Shown here in pieces: positions 8,432-16,819 of a DNA stretch of 64,000 nucleotides. A program made the position numbers and the translations under genes. This stretch comes from Candidatus Enterococcus wittei. GTDB lineage: Bacteria > Bacillota > Bacilli > Lactobacillales > Enterococcaceae. The stretch spans positions 566,972 to 630,971 of the forward strand of contig NZ_NGMO01000002.1 in the NCBI RefSeq assembly GCF_002140175.1, written 5' to 3'. The stretch's first letter is position 1; every line of letters starts with the position of its first letter. The notes beneath the pieces are model-generated. The model was not told the DNA's origin. It saw only the letters and a program-made list of their open reading frames with translations, and did not search any database.

Positions 8432-8557
8432 GTCAACAGCAGATATCAAATGATGAGGTAGCAGATTTAGACAGATTTAGATGATTGTGCATGTTCGTTT
8501 TGACTCTTTTTTACTATAATGATCAGTTAGTGAAAAGTAAGAGAGGAGAAGAAATGG

Positions 8558-9397
8558 ATGGGGAAAAAGACAATCATGCTTGTCTCGATAATGGCTAGTT
8601 GTTTCTTACTTTCTCAAGGTGTATTGGCAGAGACAACGGACATGCCACTATCAACTAATGATTCAGCAGTTGTGGCTACACAAGATTCCTCGAACTCAAC
8701 AGGATCAGCGAGTTCAGAGGCAACAACACCTACTTCTTCGGAAAATACAGAAATTTCTGGAACCAAAGAAGAACAAACGAATGATTTGAAAACACTGGAA
8801 GAACGAAGAAAAGAAATAGAAAAAGCATTAGGAGAGGCTGAACATCAATTAGTTGAAAACCAAGCCAAGATCGATCAAGCATTACAAGAATTACAGGGGC
8901 AATTGACCACGGATCGTGAAAAAGTCAACCAAGATCTAGCAAATGCGCAAGCCAAGGTGGAAGCAGCTAGGCAGACAATCGGTGCTACAACTCAACGAGC
9001 GGCAGAGGTAGAAACACAACTAGGCGAGTTTGCGTCATCTACCGCCAACAAGTTGGATGAAACGCAAGGAGAAATTGCTACAGCTAGTGCTGAGATCCAC
9101 GGGAAAGCCGAAGAAGCGAAAGCGATGATAGCCGACTTTGATGCTCAAAAAGAAGAATTATCGGCAAGCATTCAACGTATCAAAGCTACTTTGCATTCTG
9201 CTAGTGATAGGACAGCGCAGGCAACACCAAAGCCAACAGAAACAACAATGACAACAGAAAAAAATAAAGAAACAGAACAAGCTCCAGTAGCAAAAACGCT
9301 ACCTAAAACAAATGAAAATCATTTGTTAGGATTGCCTTTGATTGGTGCTTTGCTAATCGGTGCAATTGGTGTTTATGTCATGGGCAAGCGAATTTAG
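8558..9397 (+). CDS. Secreted coiled-coil surface protein with LPKTN sorting signal
   Basis: 279 residues. Signal peptide 1-24 (cleavage after GVLA), a Ser/Thr-rich low-complexity stretch (25-75), and a long Glu/Gln/Ala-rich helical coiled-coil region (about 78-220). Then comes a Thr/Pro-rich spacer and a C-terminal sorting signal, LPKTN (248-252), with a hydrophobic helix and the basic tail GKRI. The motif has Asn where canonical LPxTG has Gly. Sortase-anchored stalk or adhesin-like role is inferred from architecture; no adhesin domain is recognisable. It is a single gene with its own GAGAGG ribosome site and a terminator after it. Confidence 0.82.
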   Translation: MGKKTIMLVSIMASCFLLSQGVLAETTDMPLSTNDSAVVATQDSSNSTGSASSEATTPTSSENTEISGTKEEQTNDLKTLEERRKEIEKALGEAEHQLVENQAKIDQALQELQGQLTTDREKVNQDLANAQAKVEAARQTIGATTQRAAEVETQLGEFASSTANKLDETQGEIATASAEIHGKAEEAKAMIADFDAQKEELSASIQRIKATLHSASDRTAQATPKPTETTMTTEKNKETEQAPVAKTLPKTNENHLLGLPLIGALLIGAIGVYVMGKRI

Positions 9398-9460
9398 AGT
9401 CATGATCTCTAACAAGTCGTATGATAGAAGTAATAACAGTATTCTTTGAATTCCCATAAA

Positions 9461-9511
9461 AGTCAAAAGATCCTAGAGAATGAACTCTTTTAGGATTTTT
9501 TGGCTTTTTTT
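9461..9511 (+). terminator. Terminator after the surface protein gene
   Basis: AGTCAAAAGATCCTA (9461-9475) pairs with TAGGATTTTTTGGCT (9491-9505) around a short loop, followed by a run of T. Confidence 0.85.
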
Positions 9512-9590
9512 GTAAAAAATATTTTAGGAGAAATTCCTTGGCGAAAGTGAGAGAAGGGTTTTTAGGCTGTGTTTCTTTTTTTATAGTAAA

Positions 9591-9730
9591 TGGTATTTAT
9601 GATGAATGCATCATTGGTATACCTTTAACTTAGGTGCTTTTTTTAGATTAGAAGCTAAATATAGCTTGTATTAGATAAGTTAAAAGACTTTCCCATTTTT
9701 TCTATTCATTTAAATGTAAAAGTGGTATAC
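9591..9730 (+). promoter_or_regulatory. Upstream region of the GlcNAc PTS gene with three TGGTAT motifs
   Basis: The 320-bp gap before the PTS gene holds TGGTATTTAT (9591), TTGGTATACC (9614) and AGTGGTATAC (9721). The core resembles half-sites of GntR-family NagR/YvoA operators (ATTGGTATAGACCA type). There is also an ATGATG/CATCAT hairpin near 9600-9613. Assignment is tentative; no other gene is seen here. Confidence 0.35.
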
Positions 9731-9831
9731 TCATTTTGTTGTTTTTAGATAATTTCTAGAAAGTTTTCAAAATATTGTACAAAATGCTCTGTTAGCTTAT
9801 GACAGAAAGTTTATATGAGGAGGAAGAAGAA

Positions 9832-11832
9832 TTGAAAGCATACATGCAACGAATGGGTCGTTCTTTGATGCTTCCAGTAGCGGTGTTACCAGCTGCATCA
9901 TTGCTAGTTGGTATAGCAAATTGGTTAGTAGGATTGGGGATCAGCAATGCAGGCACCACTTTTCTGATGAATGCAGGATTAGCGATTTTAAACCATTTAG
10001 CTTTATTATTCGCAGTCGGACTAGCCTTAGGGATGTCAAAAGACAAAGATGGATCAGCAGCATTGGCTGGACTAGTTGCCTATTTGATCCCGCAAACTGT
10101 TTTAGCGGCGGATTCAGTCCAAGGGTTACTGCATCTAGGGGATATTACTGAAGTTAATCCAGCGTTTAATACGATGGATAATAATGTATTTGTGGGGATC
10201 ATAGCTGGCTTAGTCGCAGCTGAAATGTATAACCGATTTAGTCAAGTGAGATTACCGATGGCATTGTCATTTTTTAGTGGGAAGCGATTAGTGCCAATCA
10301 TGTCAGCCCTTAGCATGTTGGGGATATCCGCAATTTTATTATTTATTTGGCCAAGTGTGTATGATGTTTTAGTTTCTTTTGGTGAAAGTATCTCGCAGTT
10401 AGGATTTGTCGGTGCTGGGTTGTATGGTTTATTCAATCGGTTATTGATACCAACTGGATTACATCATGCGCTGAATTCGGTTTTCTGGTTTGATGTAGCT
10501 GGGATCAACGATATCGGCAATTTTTTAGCAGGTCAACAAGCCTTAGATAATGGGAAAGCGATTATTGGGCAAACTGGGATGTATCAAGCTGGCTTTTTCC
10601 CAGTGATGATGTTCGGATTGCCGGCTGGTGCATTAGCGATTTATCAATGCGCACGCCCCGAAAAGAAAAAACAAACAGCATCCTTGATGCTTGCAGCTGC
10701 TTTTGCTGCGTTTTTTACCGGCGTAACTGAGCCTTTAGAATTCTCGTTTATGTTTGTAGCGTGGCCTTTATATGTATTACACGCTATATTTACAGGTATT
10801 TCCTTAGCAGTAAGTGCCTTTTTCCATTGGACAGCTGGGTTTGCTTTTAGTGCTGGTTTTGTCGATTACTTTTTGTCTTTAGAAAACCCTGTAGCCAATT
10901 ATCCCTTGATGTTGTTACTTCAAGGATTAGTGTTTGCTGCAATCTATTATTTTGGGTTTCGCTTTGCCATCAAGAAATTCAATTTGCTGACACCAGGAAG
11001 AGAAACAGTAGATGGGGAAGAAACGCCGGATGTGGCGGTTGATAATAGTGATTTTTCACAAATGGCTGCCACTATTTATGAAGCGCTTGGGGGTAAAGAA
11101 AATATCCAAACAATCGATAATTGCACGACTCGTTTGCGTTTGCAAGTCAAGGATACAGCTTTGGTTGATCAAGAAAAGATCAAAAGGACAGGTGTTCCAG
11201 GTGTCAAGGTCATTGACCAAACGAATATTCAAGTCATCGTAGGTACACAAGTTCAATTTGTAGCAGATGAAATGATCAAGCTTTATCAAGGAACGCAATA
11301 CTCAATAGCTAATGAAAAAGAAAGTATGCAATCTCCGATCAAAGAAGTAAAAAATCAATCAGAGAATCATCCGTCTAAGAAAGAGTTAGCACTTTACGCA
11401 CCAGTAAATGGTCGACTCATTCCAATTACCGAAGTTTCTGATCCAGTATTTGCAGAAAAAATGATGGGAGATGGCTACGCAGTCATTCCTGAAACAAACG
11501 AGATTTTTGCACCAATCAGCGGGACGATTATGAATATCTTCCCAACGAAGCATGCCTTAGGGATAAAAACGGATACCGGGATCGAAGTCTTGTTGCATAT
11601 GGGGATCAATACGGTAGAGTTAATGGGAGAACCATTCACACTTTACGTGAAGGAAGGTCAGCAAATCAACCGAGGGCAATTGATTGCCGAGGTGGACCTT
11701 TCTTTGTTGGAAAAAGCAGAGAAAAAAACAGATATGATCGTTGTGTTTACAAACGGGGATGCAGTAGAACAATTAACGATTCAAGCAAATCCTTTCGTAA
11801 AGGCAAACGAAAGGATCGGTGAAGTGAAGTAA
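9832..11832 (+). CDS. nagE: PTS permease IICBA, N-acetylglucosamine type
   Basis: About 666 residues in the order EIIC-EIIB-EIIA. The membrane EIIC part contains FNRLLIPTGLHHALNSVFWF and GVTEPLEFSFMF, which resemble NagE more than PtsG. EIIB (about 405-480) has the phosphocysteine in IDNCTTRLRLQV. EIIA (about 530-660) has the phosphohistidine region LLHMGINTVEL and FPTKHALGI. It imports and phosphorylates N-acetylglucosamine (glucose remains possible). The start is taken as TTG 9832, 8 bases after GAGGAGG; the upstream in-frame ATG 9799 has no ribosome site and would place the Shine-Dalgarno sequence inside the gene. Monocistronic, closed by a terminator. Confidence 0.85.
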   Translation: MKAYMQRMGRSLMLPVAVLPAASLLVGIANWLVGLGISNAGTTFLMNAGLAILNHLALLFAVGLALGMSKDKDGSAALAGLVAYLIPQTVLAADSVQGLLHLGDITEVNPAFNTMDNNVFVGIIAGLVAAEMYNRFSQVRLPMALSFFSGKRLVPIMSALSMLGISAILLFIWPSVYDVLVSFGESISQLGFVGAGLYGLFNRLLIPTGLHHALNSVFWFDVAGINDIGNFLAGQQALDNGKAIIGQTGMYQAGFFPVMMFGLPAGALAIYQCARPEKKKQTASLMLAAAFAAFFTGVTEPLEFSFMFVAWPLYVLHAIFTGISLAVSAFFHWTAGFAFSAGFVDYFLSLENPVANYPLMLLLQGLVFAAIYYFGFRFAIKKFNLLTPGRETVDGEETPDVAVDNSDFSQMAATIYEALGGKENIQTIDNCTTRLRLQVKDTALVDQEKIKRTGVPGVKVIDQTNIQVIVGTQVQFVADEMIKLYQGTQYSIANEKESMQSPIKEVKNQSENHPSKKELALYAPVNGRLIPITEVSDPVFAEKMMGDGYAVIPETNEIFAPISGTIMNIFPTKHALGIKTDTGIEVLLHMGINTVELMGEPFTLYVKEGQQINRGQLIAEVDLSLLEKAEKKTDMIVVFTNGDAVEQLTIQANPFVKANERIGEVK

Positions 11833-11858
11833 TCGATCGGAGAAACTATCGTTATTTA

Positions 11859-11899
11859 AAAAGGGAAGAAGGTCAGTGAAGTCACATCTTCCCTTTTTT
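11859..11899 (+). terminator. Terminator of the GlcNAc PTS gene
   Basis: AAAGGGAAGA (11860-11869) pairs with TCTTCCCTTT (11887-11896), ending in a T run. Confidence 0.9.
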
Positions 11900-11903
11900 A
11901 GAG

Positions 11904-11996
11904 GAGCGTGAAACAAAAGTATGATTTACTCTTGTTTCACGCTCTAAATACGGATAAATGGCGGAATCGAAGGAGTTAACCGCTTGTCCCAGCCCC
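11904..11996. repeat. Interspersed intergenic repeat, copy A
   Basis: Begins with the hairpin GAGCGTGAAACAA / TTGTTTCACGCTC, continues CTAAATAC-GATAAATGGC and ends GGAGTTAACCGCTTGTCCCA. A second, longer copy is at 55229-55394. Both lie between convergent genes. Confidence 0.75.
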
Positions 11997-12002
11997 TTGA
12001 CT

Positions 12003-12323
12003 CTATACTAATTTGACAGCTGTCCCACTGCAAGTGACCATCAACATGCCATTGTCACTACCTAAAACTTCATAATCCATCTTCATTCCAATGATTGCAT
12101 CAGCACCTAGTCCTTGTGCGCGTTTTGTCATTTCTTCTAGGGCTTCTTCTCTAGCAACCATTAATTCATCTTCATAGCTTTTAGATCTACCGCCGAATAC
12201 ATTTCGTAATCCAGCACCCAAATCCTTTAAAACGTTGATACCAGTGATTACCTCTCCAAAAACAATTCCTTGGTAAGCTGCCACTGTCTGATTCTCTACA
12301 TTGTTTGTAGTTGTAATGATCAT
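12003..12323 (-). CDS. YbjQ/UPF0145 family protein
   Basis: 106 residues of the YbjQ (DUF74) family, often labelled heavy-metal-binding although biochemical support is thin. Family features are [33 protein letters not shown] and [16 protein letters not shown]. Homopentameric cytoplasmic protein in solved relatives. The start is placed at ATG 12323 because AAAGGAG lies at ideal distance; a GTG three codons upstream overlaps that site. Monocistronic. Confidence 0.85.
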   Translation of the reverse strand: MIITTTNNVENQTVAAYQGIVFGEVITGINVLKDLGAGLRNVFGGRSKSYEDELMVAREEALEEMTKRAQGLGADAIIGMKMDYEVLGSDNGMLMVTCSGTAVKLV

Positions 12324-12499
12324 TTTGATCACTCCTTTCTTTAAGAAAAGTATAGCAAATTTCTTTAACCAATAGTCAATTTACAGTGACTTGTAATAAA
12401 AACTATAGACAATATCAGCGCATTGTTTCCACTAAACCAATGAGTTGTTATATACTGGAAATGTACCTTAGAAAAAATCATATTTGTATAACACGAAAA

Positions 12500-12513
12500 T
12501 GAAAACGCAACCA
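12500..12513 (+). promoter_or_regulatory. Possible cre (CcpA) site upstream of the dha operon
   Basis: TGAAAACGCAACCA agrees with the cre consensus TGWAANCGNTNWCA except at two positions, 36 bp upstream of dhaM. Carbon catabolite control of glycerol use would be expected. Confidence 0.35.
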
Positions 12514-12548
12514 AAACAAATATTCCTAAAAGCAAGGGGAGAAGCTAG

Positions 12549-12944
12549 ATGAAAAAAAGTATTTTGTTGCTTTCTCATAGTCAAAAAGTGACAGATGGGA
12601 TTAAAGAGATGATTGAGCAAATGCAACAATCCGAAGAGGTTGAGATTTTATCTCTAGGAGGGATTGAAGAAGGGCGTCTGGGTTCTGATCCGATGAAAAT
12701 CGTGGATGCGATCAATCAAACAGATTCTTCTGCCTATTTTGTTTTTGCAGATATTGGTAGTGCGGTGATGAATTCAGAGTTAGCAAAAGAATTTTTAACG
12801 GAGGAACAACAAAAAAATTATTATCTAGTTGATGCGCCAATCGTTGAAGGCGCTTTTGCGGCAGCTATTACTGCAGGTAATACGGATAATCCTCAACAAA
12901 TCATAGACGAAGCGCAACAAGCAGGAAAGGAAGGGTGGAAGTAA
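12549..12944 (+). CDS. dhaM: Dihydroxyacetone kinase phosphotransfer subunit DhaM
   Basis: 131-residue EIIA-mannose-like protein that relays phosphate from PEP/EI/HPr to the ADP bound on DhaL. The active histidine is H10 in LLLSHSQKV, and the family block FADIGSAVMNSEL is present. It is a single-domain version, without the HPr/EI extensions of the E. coli protein. First gene of a dhaM-dhaK-dhaL operon: its stop is one base before the dhaK start. Ribosome site AAGGGGAG lies ahead of ATG 12549. Confidence 0.9.
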   Translation: MKKSILLLSHSQKVTDGIKEMIEQMQQSEEVEILSLGGIEEGRLGSDPMKIVDAINQTDSSAYFVFADIGSAVMNSELAKEFLTEEQQKNYYLVDAPIVEGAFAAAITAGNTDNPQQIIDEAQQAGKEGWK

Positions 12945-12945
12945 A

Positions 12946-13929
12946 ATGAAAAAAATCATGAATGATCCCGGAACTATCGTTGAAGAAATGTTAGCAGGTA
13001 TTGTTAAAAGTTATCCAGAACTCGTGCATCAGGTAGGCGATTCACGAGTTATTGCGAAAAATCATCAACGTGAACAAGTGGGACTCGTTTCTGGTGGCGG
13101 CAGTGGCCACGAACCCGCACATGCTGGCTTTGTGGGAACAGGTATGTTAAGTGTGGCTGTCTTAGGAGATGTCTTTACTTCGCCAACCCCTGATCAGATT
13201 CAAACTGCCATCAAAGAAGCGGATAAAGGTGAAGGTGTCCTATTGATCATCAAGAATTATACTGGTGATATCTTGAACTTTGAAATGGCGAAAGATATGG
13301 CAATGATGGATGGAATCGACGTAGAAGAAGTAGTAGTAGATGATGATATTGCAGTCGAAAATAGTACCTATACTGCCGGGAAAAGGGGAGTAGCAGGAAC
13401 AGTCCTCGTCCATAAAATCCTTGGAGACGCTGCTAGGAATGGGGCTAGTCTTTCCGAATTAAAAGAATTAGGTGATCGAGTAGTAGCGAAAATCAAAACG
13501 ATTGGGGTAGCCCTCAGAGCAGCGACTGTACCGGAAGTTGGTAAACCAGGATTTGAGTTAGCTGAAGATGAAATTGAATACGGCGTGGGGATACATGGTG
13601 AACCAGGGTATCGTCGAGAAAAGCTACATCCATCAAAAATGCTAGCCAAAGAATTAGTGACGAAAATCTTAAGTGAATATCCAGAAAAGCCTAAAGAAGT
13701 CGGTGTATTAGTCAATGGCATGGGTGGAACACCTTTGATGGAACAGTTTGTCTTTATCAATGACATATTGATGTTATTAGAAAAAGAGAGTATAGAGGTA
13801 ACGTTCCATAAAGTGGGTGATTTTATGACCTCTTTAGATATGCAAGGCATCTCTTTGACGGTTATCGATTTAACGAATACTGCTTGGAAAGCCGCTTTGA
13901 CAAGCGACGTAGAAACAATCTCATGGTGA
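12946..13929 (+). CDS. dhaK: Dihydroxyacetone kinase, substrate-binding subunit DhaK
   Basis: 327 residues. Binds dihydroxyacetone covalently as a hemiaminal through H217 in the GIHGEPGYRREK motif; the Gly-rich VSGGGSGHEPAHAGFVG loop (about 48-64) and NYTGD segment are as in the family. Phosphate is delivered by DhaL-ADP. The gene overlaps or nearly overlaps its neighbours, so the three subunits are made together. It offers a route from glycerol via dihydroxyacetone that is separate from GlpK/GlpO at the start of the window. Confidence 0.95.
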   Translation: MKKIMNDPGTIVEEMLAGIVKSYPELVHQVGDSRVIAKNHQREQVGLVSGGGSGHEPAHAGFVGTGMLSVAVLGDVFTSPTPDQIQTAIKEADKGEGVLLIIKNYTGDILNFEMAKDMAMMDGIDVEEVVVDDDIAVENSTYTAGKRGVAGTVLVHKILGDAARNGASLSELKELGDRVVAKIKTIGVALRAATVPEVGKPGFELAEDEIEYGVGIHGEPGYRREKLHPSKMLAKELVTKILSEYPEKPKEVGVLVNGMGGTPLMEQFVFINDILMLLEKESIEVTFHKVGDFMTSLDMQGISLTVIDLTNTAWKAALTSDVETISW

Positions 13930-13937
13930 AGGATGGA

Positions 13938-14543
13938 ATGACAATGGAATGGACAACAGAGAAAGTACAAGCATGGTTGACTGATTTTACAGAAGCAATT
14001 AAAGAAAACAAAGCCTATCTCAGTGACTTAGACACACCAATTGGTGATGGTGATCATGGGAATAACATGGGAAGAGGAGTTACAGCTTACGAAGAAGCTA
14101 TGAAGAAAGAAGAACCTGAAACGATCAGCGATACCTTTAAAACTCTATCCATGGCAATGATCTCTAAAGTTGGAGGTGCTTCGGGTCCGCTCTATGGTTC
14201 TGCATTTATGAATATGATGAAAGCAACAAAAGGACTTGAACGCATTGATTCGCAAACGCAATTAGGAGCAATCATTCGTGAAGGCGCAAATGCCATTCAA
14301 ACGAGAGGTAAAGCAGAAAAAGAGGATAAGACGATGTTAGATGTCTGGTTCCCCGTGGCAGATGCTCTAGAAAAAGAAGGATTAACGGAAGAAGTCATTG
14401 AACAAGCGAAGGAACACACGAGCGGGTTGATTGCTAAAAAAGGACGAGCTTCTTACTTAGGTGAACGCTCAGAAGGGCATATTGATCCAGGTGCGGCTTC
14501 CAGTGCGATCTTATTCATGACAATGTTAGAAAACATGAGATAA
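13938..14543 (+). CDS. dhaL: Dihydroxyacetone kinase, ADP-binding subunit DhaL
   Basis: About 201 residues, all-helical barrel holding Mg-ADP as a fixed cofactor. Metal ligands are in PIGDGDHGNNMGRG; SKVGGASGPLYGSAF, the TMLDVW segment and GRASYLGERSEGHIDPGA are diagnostic. In-frame ATGs occur at 13923, 13938 and 13944. 13938 or 13944 is favoured because a GAAGGA site lies just upstream and the first would overlap the dhaK end. Order M-K-L differs from the more common K-L-M. No glycerol dehydrogenase gene is adjacent in this window. Confidence 0.92.
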   Translation: MTMEWTTEKVQAWLTDFTEAIKENKAYLSDLDTPIGDGDHGNNMGRGVTAYEEAMKKEEPETISDTFKTLSMAMISKVGGASGPLYGSAFMNMMKATKGLERIDSQTQLGAIIREGANAIQTRGKAEKEDKTMLDVWFPVADALEKEGLTEEVIEQAKEHTSGLIAKKGRASYLGERSEGHIDPGAASSAILFMTMLENMR

Positions 14544-14739
14544 AGATAAAAAGAAAGTTTTTCGACTTTGATTGGAAAGCATACGGAGATAAAAGCATTT
14601 TTGTTTTATTTTTGATTAGTTGGCTTTTAGTTATGATATCTGATTTTCTTGTTACCTTAGGTGGGGAAAGGGTGAAATACTTATTGACAAAGAAAAAATA
14701 GCCCTTTAAGATAGAAGATACATCTATATATTATAAATA

Positions 14740-14965
14740 GACAGGGAATAAAACGAAGTAGTGACGAAGCCAATGTTTCAGGAAGCTAGTGGATGCTGCG
14801 AACTAGTACAAGCTTTTGCATGAATTACATTTTAGGAGTCTATGGCACACAGCCACGCGACAGCGTTACATGTTTGAGTGATATGTTTTTTAGGAAACAT
14901 ATAAACTGGGTGGTACCGCGAGTAAATTCGTCCCTTGACAAGATCGTCAAGGGACTTTTTTTGTT
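14740..14965 (+). ncRNA. T-box leader (tyrosine specifier) of tyrS
   Basis: The T-box sequence GGGTGGTACCGCG is at 14908-14920, followed by terminator GTCCCTTGAC (14930-14939) / GTCAAGGGAC (14946-14955) and seven T. A stem-I-like region lies at about 14750-14815, with TAC (14807-14809) in AACTAGTACAAGC as the likely specifier, matching tyrosine and the downstream gene. Uncharged tRNA-Tyr would favour the antiterminator. Confidence 0.92.
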
Positions 14966-15035
14966 TTAGTTTTAAAATTAAAGAGGCATGCTAGCAGATT
15001 CCTGCTTTCATAAAAAAGATACGGAGGACAATGGA

Positions 15036-16292
15036 ATGAATATTATTGATGAGTTAACATGGCGTGATGCTATTAATCAACAAACAAATGAAGAACGACT
15101 ACGTGAACTAGTCGAAGAAAAGAGCATCTCCCTTTATTGTGGCGTTGACCCTACAGGTGACTCCATGCATATCGGACATTTGATCCCATTTATGATGATG
15201 AAAAGATTTCAGTTAGCTGGACATCATCCTTATATTCTGATCGGTGGAGGAACTGGAACAATCGGTGATCCAAGTGGTCGTATCACAGAACGTGTGTTGC
15301 AAACAATGGAACAAGTACAACACAATGTTGATGCACTTTCCAATCAAATGCGCAAACTTTTTGGCAAAGATGCGAATATCACTTTTGTCAATAACTACGA
15401 CTGGCTATCCAAAATCTCTTTATTGGAATTTTTACGAGACTATGGGAAAAACTTCAATATCAATACGATGTTGGCAAAAGACATCGTTGCAAGTCGTTTA
15501 GAAGTTGGGATTTCATTTACAGAATTTACTTACCAAATCTTACAATCGATCGACTTTTTACATTTACACAAAACTTATGATGTCCAATTACAAATTGGTG
15601 GGGCTGACCAATGGGGCAATATCACCGCTGGGTTAGACTTGATCCGCAAGTTAGTGGGACCAGAAGCTGAAGCCTTTGGACTAACGATTCCTTTGATGTT
15701 GAAAGCAGATGGAACGAAATTTGGGAAAACAGCTGGAGGGGCGATTTGGTTAGATCCTGAAAAAACTTCACCTTATGAATTTTACCAATTCTGGTTGAAC
15801 CAAGATGACCGTGATGTGGTAAAATACTTGAAATTCTTCACTTTCTTAACCCAAGATGAAATCAATGAATTAGCGCAAAAAGTTGAAACAGAACCAGAAA
15901 AACGGGAAGCGCAACGTCGTCTAGCAGAAGAAGTCACACGTTTTGTCCATAGTGAAGAAGCTTTACAAGAAGCACAAAGAATCACCGCTGCCTTGTTCTC
16001 AGGAAATATCAAAGAACTAAATGCAACAGAGATTGCACAAGGGTTTGGAAACATGCCAAATGTTGAAATTTCAAGTACTCCTGAAAACATCGTGGAATTA
16101 CTCGTTGCTACAAAAATTGAACCATCGAAACGTCAAGCACGTGAAGATGTTAAAAATGGCGCAATCAGTATCAATGGGGAACGTATAACTGATCTGGATT
16201 TTGTTATCGATCCATCTGAAGAATTTGATGGGAAATTCGTGGTCATCAGAAAAGGGAAGAAACGCTACTTCTTAGCGAAAGTCATCGATTAG
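15036..16292 (+). CDS. tyrS: Tyrosyl-tRNA synthetase
   Basis: 418 residues, class Ic synthetase. HIGH motif at 45-48 (SMHIGHLIPF), GGADQWGNI tyrosine/adenylate pocket, KMSKS equivalent KFGKT (about 230), and a C-terminal S4 RNA-binding domain (about 350-415, PSKRQAREDVKNGAISING). ATG 15036 is preferred over an in-frame ATG at 14988 because ACGGAGGA lies 7 bases upstream. Under T-box control, which identifies it as the housekeeping synthetase and not the one tied to tyramine synthesis. Confidence 0.96.
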   Translation: MNIIDELTWRDAINQQTNEERLRELVEEKSISLYCGVDPTGDSMHIGHLIPFMMMKRFQLAGHHPYILIGGGTGTIGDPSGRITERVLQTMEQVQHNVDALSNQMRKLFGKDANITFVNNYDWLSKISLLEFLRDYGKNFNINTMLAKDIVASRLEVGISFTEFTYQILQSIDFLHLHKTYDVQLQIGGADQWGNITAGLDLIRKLVGPEAEAFGLTIPLMLKADGTKFGKTAGGAIWLDPEKTSPYEFYQFWLNQDDRDVVKYLKFFTFLTQDEINELAQKVETEPEKREAQRRLAEEVTRFVHSEEALQEAQRITAALFSGNIKELNATEIAQGFGNMPNVEISSTPENIVELLVATKIEPSKRQAREDVKNGAISINGERITDLDFVIDPSEEFDGKFVVIRKGKKRYFLAKVID

Positions 16293-16386
16293 ACGGTTGG
16301 TTGTGATTTTCCAATAAGTCATTTAATAGAAACTCTCTTTTTTTTAAAAAGAAATAGAGAATATCACAGAATCAATCGAAGAAGTG

Positions 16387-16430
16387 AGTGGGGACTGTGT
16401 GTCTCAATTTGGAGATTCTCCACTTTTTTG
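16387..16430 (+). terminator. Terminator downstream of tyrS
   Basis: AGTGGGGA (16387-16394) pairs with TCTCCACT (16417-16424), then a T run. Confidence 0.8.
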
Positions 16431-16487
16431 AAAGTTTTACTTACTGCAAAAAATCAGCAGAGGAAAAATTGATTACTTTTGTTTAAA

Positions 16488-16519
16488 GGGATAGGCAGAA
16501 TGGTGCCTGTCCCTTTTTT
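16488..16519 (+). terminator. Second hairpin terminator before the cas9 stub
   Basis: GGGATAGGCA (16488-16497) and TGCCTGTCCC (16504-16513) with a tight loop and a T run. It has no gene of its own; in type II CRISPR loci a tracrRNA terminator often sits in this position, but I see no anti-repeat to support that. The rest of 16293-16600 holds no gene. Confidence 0.8.
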
Positions 16520-16601
16520 GAATGTGCTAAAAATTTTCAGCAACAAATATAAGTTGATAATAAATAATACAAACAAATATAAAAAATGAAAAAAGATGAA
16601 A

Positions 16602-16629
16602 TTGAATCTAAAAAATATTTTCGTATAAT
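16602..16629 (+). promoter_or_regulatory. Promoter retained in front of the cas9 stub
   Basis: TTGAAT (16602-16607), 16-bp spacer, TATAAT (16624-16629), followed by an AGAGGA ribosome site before ATG 16674. Confidence 0.6.
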
Positions 16630-16673
16630 TGGCTAAATATGAGATAATAAAAATAAAAAAAGAGGATAAACAT

Positions 16674-16730
16674 ATGCCTAAATACAGTATTGGTTTAGAT
16701 ATTGGGATTGCTAGTGTTGGTTGGTCGTAG
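16674..16730 (+). pseudogene. cas9: cas9 N-terminal remnant (18 codons)
   Basis: The reading frame starts with a good ribosome site and reads MPKYSIGLDIGIASVGWS, then TAG. This is the RuvC-I motif that opens Cas9 proteins (compare the S. pyogenes start, KKYSIGLDIGTNSVGWA), including the catalytic Asp. Nothing Cas9-like follows in any frame; the sequence passes into an inverted repeat (16737-16747/16763-16774) and then a bacteriocin-like gene. Best explained as the scar of a lost type II CRISPR locus whose promoter and first codons survive. Eighteen residues is short, but the motif is highly specific. Confidence 0.8.
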
Positions 16731-16819
16731 CTTGATAAACGAAGAGACACTGCTGATTTGTATCTCTTTCGTTTAAAGGATAATTTCTGGGCAATACATT
16801 CTGTTTCCTAAAACTTCAA

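Noticed and set aside
13368..13970. 200-codon minus-strand ORF over dhaK/dhaL
   Set aside because: It is a shadow of dhaK, with no ribosome site and unnatural composition.
16737..16774. Inverted repeat after the cas9 stub as a tracrRNA or terminator
   Set aside because: It pairs well (AAACGAAGAGA with TCTCTTTCGTTT) but has no T run, and there is no anti-repeat matching the repeat-like fragment.
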